From assembly GCF_039537505.1 (NCBI RefSeq), contig NZ_BAABAQ010000001.1, positions 930,001 to 994,000 on the forward strand: 64,000 nucleotides of DNA, given 5' to 3'. The notes beneath the pieces are model-generated. The model did not search any database. It was not told the origin of the DNA and saw only the letters and a list, made by a program, of their open reading frames with translations. The stretch's first letter is position 1; the number at the start of each line of letters is the position of its first letter. Positions 59,021 through 64,000 of the stretch are shown here, in pieces. A program made the position numbers and the translations under genes. Source of the DNA: Streptosporangium oxazolinicum. Its GTDB lineage: Bacteria; Actinomycetota; Actinomycetes; Streptosporangiales; Streptosporangiaceae.

Positions 59021-60658
59021 ATGCGAGAAACCAGCAGAACCACCGCCGAGCCGCCCCTGACCGCACGGGTGCGACAGGAATGGGGAAAGTTCCGCACCCG
59101 GGGCCGGATGACCGCCATGGCGGCCGCGATCCTCGTCACCGTCCTGTTCGGGCTGCTCTCCGCGATCGCACTCGGCGCCGGCTCCCATTGCAGCCACGGC
59201 CCGGTGGAGGTCCCCTGCCCCACCGATCCGGTCGGGCCGCACGGCCAGGCGGTGAGCGACACGTTCTACTTCGCGCACCAACCCCTGGGCGAGAACGGCA
59301 GCATCACCGTCCGCATGACGTCCATGACGGGCATCATCACCTACCCGCCGCCCGACCACGACGAGATCGTCCCCGGCCTCGTGCCCTGGGCGAAGGCCGG
59401 AATCATCATCAAGGACGGCACCACCCAGGGCTCCTCCTACGCGGCGCTGATGCTCACCGGCTCGCACGGCGTACGGATGCAGCACGACTACACCCATGAC
59501 ACGGCCGGCCGCGCGGGCGGCGTCTCGGCGGAGACACCGCGCTGGCTGCGCCTGACCCGCTCCGGCGACACCATCACCGGCCACGAGTCGGCCGACGGCA
59601 CGCGATGGACGAAGGTCGGCACCGCCCACCTCACCGCGCTGCCCGAGACGGTACGGGTCGGGCTCTTCGCCGCGTCCCCGGGTGACCTGACGCTCACCCC
59701 CGTCGCCCTCGGCGGAAGCCTCCCGGCATCGCGCTTCACCCAGGCCAGCGCCACCTTCGACCACGTCAGCGTGGAGGGCGGCACGCCCTCCGCCGAGTGG
59801 AGCCGCGGCAGCGTGGGCGAGATGGGCCACACCGACTGGGAGAGGTATCACCGGGCGGCCGGGCTCGTCGAGTCGAACGGCACGTTCACCGTCACCGGAA
59901 CCGGCGACATCGGGCCGGCCGGTACCGCGGGCGGCCGCCCCGTGGAGAGCACCCTCGTCGGCCTGGTCATCAGCCTGATCATCGTGCTGGTGGTGGCCGT
60001 GCGATTCACGACCGCCGAGGACCGGCCCGGCGGAACCGGCACCGAACCGCCCATGACCGCCGGGTACCGATCCGGCGAGACCGGTGCCGAACCACTCATG
60101 ACCGCCGAGGACCGGCCCGGCGGGAGCGATGCCGAACCGCTCACCCGCCGGACGCTGGCGGCGAAGGCCCTCGTGATCGGCGCGGTCACCTTCCTGGCCG
60201 GACTGGTCTCCGCGGCGGTCATGGTGCCGGTCGGCCCGGCGCTGCTGCGCGCCAACGGCCTCGGCGTCAGCCCGGCACCGGCCCTCACGGGCCTGCGGGT
60301 CGTCGTCGGCGTCGCGGCGATGCTCGCGGTCGCCGCCGTCCTCGCGCTCGCTCTCGGCGCGCTGCTGCGGCGGACGTGGACGGCGATCCTCCTCACGATC
60401 ACGGTGGTCGTCCTCCCGTACCTCCTGGCGGCCCTGCCGCTCCTGCCCGACGAAACGGCCAGGTGGCTGCTGCGCGTCACACCCGCCGCCGGCTTCGCCG
60501 TCAAACAGACCCTCCCCGAGTATCCACAGGTGGTCGCCCACTACGCGCCGTCGGCGGGCTACTACCCGCTCGCCTGGTGGGCCGGGCTCGCCGTCCTCTG
60601 CGGCTACACCGCGGTCGTATTCGCCCTGGCCCGCTCCCGGCTGCGCCACCTCACCTGA
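59021..60658 (+). CDS. ABC-2-like permease fused to lectin-like (DUF1349-type) ectodomain
   Basis: A 545-residue membrane protein with an unusual layout. One N-terminal helix (about 32-52) leads to an extracytoplasmic beta-sandwich domain of about 200 residues (about 70-270). Its WAKAGIIIKDG, WLRLTRSGDTITGHESADG and VRVGLFAASPG are the pattern of DUF1349/laminin-G-like concanavalin-fold domains that bind sugars. A second helix (about 307-325), a charged 15-residue-repeat linker (about 330-375), and about five helices (380-545) resembling an ABC-2 permease half follow. No ATP-binding gene is adjacent. It is divergent from a two-component kinase. Ligand unknown. Confidence 0.75.
   Translation: MRETSRTTAEPPLTARVRQEWGKFRTRGRMTAMAAAILVTVLFGLLSAIALGAGSHCSHGPVEVPCPTDPVGPHGQAVSDTFYFAHQPLGENGSITVRMTSMTGIITYPPPDHDEIVPGLVPWAKAGIIIKDGTTQGSSYAALMLTGSHGVRMQHDYTHDTAGRAGGVSAETPRWLRLTRSGDTITGHESADGTRWTKVGTAHLTALPETVRVGLFAASPGDLTLTPVALGGSLPASRFTQASATFDHVSVEGGTPSAEWSRGSVGEMGHTDWERYHRAAGLVESNGTFTVTGTGDIGPAGTAGGRPVESTLVGLVISLIIVLVVAVRFTTAEDRPGGTGTEPPMTAGYRSGETGAEPLMTAEDRPGGSDAEPLTRRTLAAKALVIGAVTFLAGLVSAAVMVPVGPALLRANGLGVSPAPALTGLRVVVGVAAMLAVAAVLALALGALLRRTWTAILLTITVVVLPYLLAALPLLPDETARWLLRVTPAAGFAVKQTLPEYPQVVAHYAPSAGYYPLAWWAGLAVLCGYTAVVFALARSRLRHLT
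60011..60145 (+). repeat. In-gene 45-bp tandem repeat, three units
   Basis: Three units of 45 bp (60011, 60056, 60101), beginning ACCGCCGAGGACCGGCCCGG in copies one and three, encode a repeated 15-residue segment (TAEDRPGG...EPLM) in the linker of the permease. The period is a multiple of three, so copy changes would keep frame. Confidence 0.75.
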
Positions 60659-60791
60659 GGCGACGGTAACGCGGGTTCGGGTCCCCGGGCCAGGCCGTAC
60701 GTCCGGGACCGCCGCCGATCCGGAGCTCCGGCCCCCACGGGATACGGTCCGGCACACCAATTTGGCTGGGTCCGTGGTGTATGCGATATAT

Positions 60792-60821
60792 TTCACCTGT
60801 AAGACGTTTCTTACAGGTGAA
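60792..60821. promoter_or_regulatory. Perfect 13-bp inverted-repeat operator
   Basis: TTCACCTGTAAGA and its exact complement TCTTACAGGTGAA with a 4-bp CGTT spacer. It lies 8 bp before the ATG of the ArsR-type gene, and its right arm abuts the GAAGGAG Shine-Dalgarno. A TATATTT tract directly upstream may be the -10 region. Confidence 0.9.
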
Positions 60822-60829
60822 GGAGTGTC

Positions 60830-61180
60830 ATGACAGGGGTCGCGCCGACCGGTGACGAACTGGTCGTGATGCTCGCGGCGCTGGCCAACCCGCTGCGGCT
60901 GCGCATCGTCGCGAGGCTCGCCGGTGGGCGTGACTACGTGAGCCGCCTGGCCCGCGACATCGGGATCAGCCGCCCTCTCCTGCACATGCACCTGCAACGG
61001 CTGGAGGCGGCCGGGCTGGTCGTCGGCAGCCTTGAGCTCTCGGAGGACGGCAAGGCCATGAAGTACTACGAGGTCACGGACTTCCACCTGCGCCTGACCG
61101 CCTCGACCGTGGCCGAGGCGGTCCGGACCCTCACCCGATCGGACCCGGAGAAGGGTCCCGCACCCAAGGAGCAGCCCTGA
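60830..61180 (+). CDS. ArsR-type winged-helix transcriptional regulator
   Basis: A 116-residue regulator. LANPLRLRIVARLAGGRDYVSRLARDIGISRPLLHMHLQRLEAAGLV is split here only by the helix-turn-helix order: recognition helix SRPLLHMHLQRLE, then the wing GKAMKYYEVTDF. No cysteine metal site (ELCVCDL type) is present, so it does not look like a metal sensor of the classic ArsR kind. The palindrome at 60792 is its likely operator. The next gene starts directly after its stop with no gap. Confidence 0.9.
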   Translation: MTGVAPTGDELVVMLAALANPLRLRIVARLAGGRDYVSRLARDIGISRPLLHMHLQRLEAAGLVVGSLELSEDGKAMKYYEVTDFHLRLTASTVAEAVRTLTRSDPEKGPAPKEQP

Positions 61181-61450
61181 ATGGACACGACGACCTGGCC
61201 GGGCACGGTCCTGATCCTGGGCCTGTCATTCCTGGCCCTGATCCTGCTCATCGGCACCGCGGCGACGGTCCTGGAGTTCCGCAAGCTGAAGCTGTCCGCC
61301 ACCGTGCAGGAGGACCTGCGCCGGCTCGTACGCCGCTACGAGCAACTCGCCGAGAACACCATGGACGCCCAGCAGCGGACGTCGAACGACCTCTCCGAAC
61401 TACGAGCGCGCGCGGCCTCGATCGAGCAGATCCTGCGAACCGTCGAATGA
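61181..61450 (+). CDS. Small membrane-anchored coiled-coil protein
   Basis: An 89-residue protein with an N-terminal helix (about 8-30) and a C-terminal coiled coil of about 50 residues (EDLRRLVRRYEQLAENTMDAQQR, LSELRARAASIEQIL) that faces the cytosol if the helix is Nout. Its ATG begins the base after the regulator's stop, so it is translationally coupled to it. This coupled pair is unusual; the coiled coil could hold the regulator at the membrane, which is an inference. Family not recognised. Confidence 0.75.
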   Translation: MDTTTWPGTVLILGLSFLALILLIGTAATVLEFRKLKLSATVQEDLRRLVRRYEQLAENTMDAQQRTSNDLSELRARAASIEQILRTVE

Positions 61451-61460
61451 GAAGGACACG

Positions 61461-62429
61461 ATGAAAGCGATCGTCCAAGAGAGGTACGGCTCCGCCGAGG
61501 TCCTGGGACTCGGTGAGGTCGACAAGCCGGTGCCCGGCGACAACGAGGTCCTGGTACGCGTTCACGCGGCGTCGGTGACCCACGGCGACCTGGTGATCAT
61601 GACAGGTCTGCCCTACCTGAGTCGCCTGGCGTTCGGGCTACGCGGGCCGAAGCAGAAGATCCCCGGCCGGGACATCGCCGGAGAGGTCGAGTCCGTCGGT
61701 AAGAACGTGACGCGCTTCCAGCCGGGCGACGAGGTGTACGCCGAGGTCTCCGCCGGGGGCTTCGCCGAATACGTCCGCGTCCCCGAGGACCTGACGTGCC
61801 CGAAACCGGCCAACCTGACCTTCGAGCAGGCCGCGGCCGTCCCCTACGCGGCGAACACCGCGTTGCAGGGTCTCCGCGACCGGGGTGGGATAGCGGCGGG
61901 GCAGAAGGTCCTGATCAACGGGGCATCGGGAGGCGTGGGCACCTTCGCCGTACAGATCGCCAAGTCGTTCGGGGCGGAGGTGACCGGTGTGTGCAGCACG
62001 AGGAACACGGAGCTGGTCCGCTCGATCGGCGCCGACCACGTCCTCGACTACACCCGGGAGGATTTCACCAGGGGCGACCGGCGCTACGACCTCGTTTTCG
62101 ACCTGGCGGGCAACCACTCGTTGTCCGGCTTCAGACGCGCGTTGAGCCCCGGGGGGACCCTCGTCCTGTCCAGCTCGAAAGGCGGCCGGTGGCTCGGGCC
62201 GATGGGCCGGCTCGCGGGGGCGGTGGCACTGTCGCCGTTCGTACGGCAGAGCCTGCGCCCGTACACGGCGAAGCGAAGCCAGAGGAACCTCGCCGACCTC
62301 AAGGAGATGATCGAGTCCGGGCGGATCACACCGGTGATCGACAGGACCTATTCGCTGAGCGAGGTCCCCGAGGCGATGCGGTACTTCGGCGAGAAGCACG
62401 CACGAGCGAAGATCGTCATCACCCTGTGA
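61461..62429 (+). CDS. Zinc-independent MDR-family quinone oxidoreductase
   Basis: A 322-residue NADPH-dependent reductase of the medium-chain dehydrogenase/reductase superfamily. N-terminal catalytic half (VLVRVHAASVTHGDL, GRDIAGEVESVG) and Rossmann half with NGASGGVGTFAVQIAK. No zinc-binding cysteines were seen, so it groups with quinone oxidoreductases (QOR-like). ATG at 61461 with GAAGGA. It lies 10 bp after the coiled-coil gene, in the same operon as the ArsR-type regulator. Confidence 0.92.
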   Translation: MKAIVQERYGSAEVLGLGEVDKPVPGDNEVLVRVHAASVTHGDLVIMTGLPYLSRLAFGLRGPKQKIPGRDIAGEVESVGKNVTRFQPGDEVYAEVSAGGFAEYVRVPEDLTCPKPANLTFEQAAAVPYAANTALQGLRDRGGIAAGQKVLINGASGGVGTFAVQIAKSFGAEVTGVCSTRNTELVRSIGADHVLDYTREDFTRGDRRYDLVFDLAGNHSLSGFRRALSPGGTLVLSSSKGGRWLGPMGRLAGAVALSPFVRQSLRPYTAKRSQRNLADLKEMIESGRITPVIDRTYSLSEVPEAMRYFGEKHARAKIVITL

Positions 62430-62638
62430 AGCCGAGGTCCGCGCCCCGCGAAGGGGAGTCCGGGCTCCTGACCTCCCCATTCGCGAAGACGCGCAACCGA
62501 TCTTCTCGGCGAGCCGGGTGAACTCGGGGCAGGCCCGTTCCCTCCACAGGTGGGGGCAAAAGCGACAGAATGCGCGGGGCCCGATATATGTACAATGACC
62601 GCGAAACCAGCTGACCTTCCCGATCGGAAGCAGGGCGA

Positions 62639-62878
62639 ATGACAGGGCTGCCCCCAACCGCACTGGTGCCGATTCTCGTCCTGCTCCTGGCCTTGGGGAT
62701 CGACACCTGGATCTACGCCGACGCCAAGGAGCGGCTGAGGCAGGGCAATCCCGCCTCCTTCTCGTTCGGGTCCCTCAGGATAGAGACGCCCCAGGCGTGG
62801 TTTTTGGGATCCCTGATCCTGTGGGTCGTCTTCTTTCCGCTCTACCTGACCGCCACGGGGCGAAACCCTTTCCGGTGA
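62639..62878 (+). CDS. Small two-helix membrane protein
   Basis: A 79-residue protein with two membrane helices (about 5-25, TALVPILVLLLALGIDTWIY, and 52-72, AWFLGSLILWVVFFPLYLTA) and a cytosolic or outer loop with DAKERLRQGNPASF. ATG with a GGAAGCAGGG ribosome site. Family not recognised. The gap 62430-62638 holds no gene. Confidence 0.68.
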   Translation: MTGLPPTALVPILVLLLALGIDTWIYADAKERLRQGNPASFSFGSLRIETPQAWFLGSLILWVVFFPLYLTATGRNPFR

Positions 62879-62990
62879 CCGTCGGCGGATCGGTGGCGCA
62901 CGACGCCGACCCCGGCGAGGAGGCCGCGCAGGAAGGACCGGACAGAAAAGACCGGGCACTGACGGCGCGGCTCGTGTGAAGATGCTCGGT

Positions 62991-63755
62991 ATGTCCAGTC
63001 GCGCACTGAGCTTCGGAGTGATCGCGGAAGCATACGAACGATTCCGGCCGGGGTATCCCGCGGAGCTTTTCGACATGGTGACGGCGTACGCGGCTCGGCC
63101 GGTTCGGACCGCCCTCGAAATCGGCGCCGGGACCGGCAAGGCGACCCGCCTGTTCGCCCGGCGAGGGATCGCGGTCACCGCGACCGAGCCCGATGGGGCC
63201 ATGCTCGCCGAGCTGCGCAAGCACGTGCCGGAAAGCGTCAGGACCGTACGGGCCGCGTTCGAGGACTTGCGACCGGGCGAGAGGTACGAGCTGGTCTACG
63301 CGGCAGCGGCGCTGCACTGGACGGATCCGGAAGATCGGTGGTCGCGCATGGCCGCGCTACTGGAGCCGGGTGGTGTGTTCGCCTCGTTCGGCGGGCAGAT
63401 CCAGCCGGCCGACCCGGCCGTGGAGGTGGCTGTTCGCACGGCACGGTCACCGTTCATGGCCGACGACGAGATTCCGTCTCCGGATGGGACGCCTCCGGAG
63501 AATGACATGCAGTGGCCGGGTACGGAGCTCCAGCGGTCCGAGTGGTTCACCGATGTTCGGCAGGCCGTGGTCGAGCGGCGCTTGACGATGAGTGCCCGCG
63601 ACTATGTCGGCCATCTCTCGACCGTCTCGGCCTATCTCATCTTGCCGGCCCTGGAGCGAGAGGAGGTGTTCAGTCGGATCATGCGGATTCTGCCCGCGAC
63701 GGTCGAGATCACCGCCGACATCACCGCCCATATCGCGCGTCGGCGCCGCGAGTAG
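62991..63755 (+). CDS. Class I SAM-dependent methyltransferase
   Basis: A 254-residue Rossmann-fold methyltransferase. Motif I LEIGAGTGKATRLF binds SAM; VTATEPDGAML holds the acidic motif II; VYAAAALHWTDPEDRW and GGVFASFG follow. AEAYERFRPGYP at the start is typical for this family. ATG at 62991 is preferred; a GTG at 62976 is an alternative in the same frame. The methyl acceptor is unknown. Confidence 0.88.
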   Translation: MSSRALSFGVIAEAYERFRPGYPAELFDMVTAYAARPVRTALEIGAGTGKATRLFARRGIAVTATEPDGAMLAELRKHVPESVRTVRAAFEDLRPGERYELVYAAAALHWTDPEDRWSRMAALLEPGGVFASFGGQIQPADPAVEVAVRTARSPFMADDEIPSPDGTPPENDMQWPGTELQRSEWFTDVRQAVVERRLTMSARDYVGHLSTVSAYLILPALEREEVFSRIMRILPATVEITADITAHIARRRRE

Positions 63756-63844
63756 TGCCTCGATGGTCAGACGTCCACCTCCGCGAGCGTTCCCCGCGAC
63801 ATCGGGCACGCGACGGGCACGCCGGCCACGGTGCCCAGCGGGCC

Positions 63845-63888
63845 GGGGCTGGGGAACGAACTGCCGGACCGTCAATCACCCCAGCCCC
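63845..63888 (+). terminator. Hairpin after methyltransferase gene
   Basis: GGGGCTGGGG (63845-63854) and CCCCAGCCCC (63879-63888) pair across a 24-nt loop, 90 nt after the stop. The remaining sequence to the window edge (63889-64000) is AT-richer and looks like an upstream region. Confidence 0.5.
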
Positions 63889-63980
63889 GTACGGAGATCG
63901 GTCACCCTCAAGTGATCGTGAGGCCGAATTCCATGACATAACCTGCGACGGCGAATAAATGGTCTTAAAGGTAGGGGCGA

Positions 63981-64000
63981 ATGGTGATCGGGATGACGGG
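63981..64000 (+). CDS. Possible 5' end of a gene cut by the window edge
   Basis: ATGGTGATCGGGATGACGGG follows GGTAGGGG, a good ribosome site, 3 nt away (a GTG at 63984 is better spaced). Only seven codons are visible, so nothing can be said of the product. Confidence 0.3.

Noticed and set aside
63965..64000. Short minus-strand tail ending in TAA at the window edge
   Set aside because: Only twelve codons, ending CTT TAA, which is unlike codon use here. A plus-strand start with a ribosome site in the same place is more likely.

Overview
The window is high-GC DNA from an actinomycete. The arrangement of cell-wall and cell-division genes, sigma/anti-sigma-type regulators, GTG starts, 4-nt ATGA/GTGA gene overlaps and a SerS-PheA-HAD group point to a filamentous actinobacterium, most likely of the Streptosporangiaceae kind (an inference from gene content and style, not a database match). 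The block tRNA-Leu, fhaA, fhaB, pstP, rodA, pbpA, pknA, pknB, trpG, sortase E, crgA, rhomboid, ppiA matches the conserved origin-proximal neighbourhood known from Mycobacterium and Streptomyces, so the window probably lies close to oriC.

Layout. 0.1-4.1 kb: HAD phosphatase, cold-shock protein, serS, pheA. 4.5-10.8 kb: an envelope-glycan group with two GT-C type membrane glycosyltransferases, an alkaline-phosphatase-like membrane protein and a GT2 enzyme; two of these genes overlap tail to tail. 10.8-18.6 kb: signalling genes (STAS antagonist, two-component pair, RsbW-like ATPase, PAS/GAF kinase), a small-protein pair before a short YidC-type insertase, and an O6-alkylguanine methyltransferase. 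18.6-21.3 kb: thiamine salvage, with a TPP riboswitch ahead of a CytX-like permease, a rhodanese protein and TenA. 21.3-26.3 kb: DM13 protein, LCP ligase, two CNNM/CBS transporters. 26.8-39.7 kb: the conserved growth and division cluster.

39.8-49.5 kb: a heptad-repeat membrane protein, a secreted protein divergent from a two-component pair, a SigE-type sigma factor coupled to a membrane beta-propeller protein, an L,D-transpeptidase, a beta-lactamase-fold hydrolase and an aldo/keto reductase divergent from an AraC regulator. 50.8-64 kb: an APH-fold kinase, a MarR-MFS efflux pair, DUF72, a secreted propeller, an isochorismatase-fold hydrolase, a two-component pair divergent from an unusual permease that carries a lectin-like ectodomain, an ArsR-type regulator with a perfect 30-bp palindromic operator, a quinone oxidoreductase, and a methyltransferase.

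Two things stand out beyond routine annotation. First, many intergenic gaps hold different short degenerate tandem repeats (periods 11, 12, 19, 27, 48 and 54 bp), and the same kind of expansion appears inside genes as collagen-like Gly-X-Pro loops in both GT-C enzymes, heptads in the 39.8-kb protein and a 15-residue repeat in the permease linker. Second, the 57-61.5 kb module combines a two-component system, an ATPase-less permease with a sugar-binding-like domain, and a palindrome-controlled regulator. No CRISPR array, rRNA, prophage or insertion sequence was seen.
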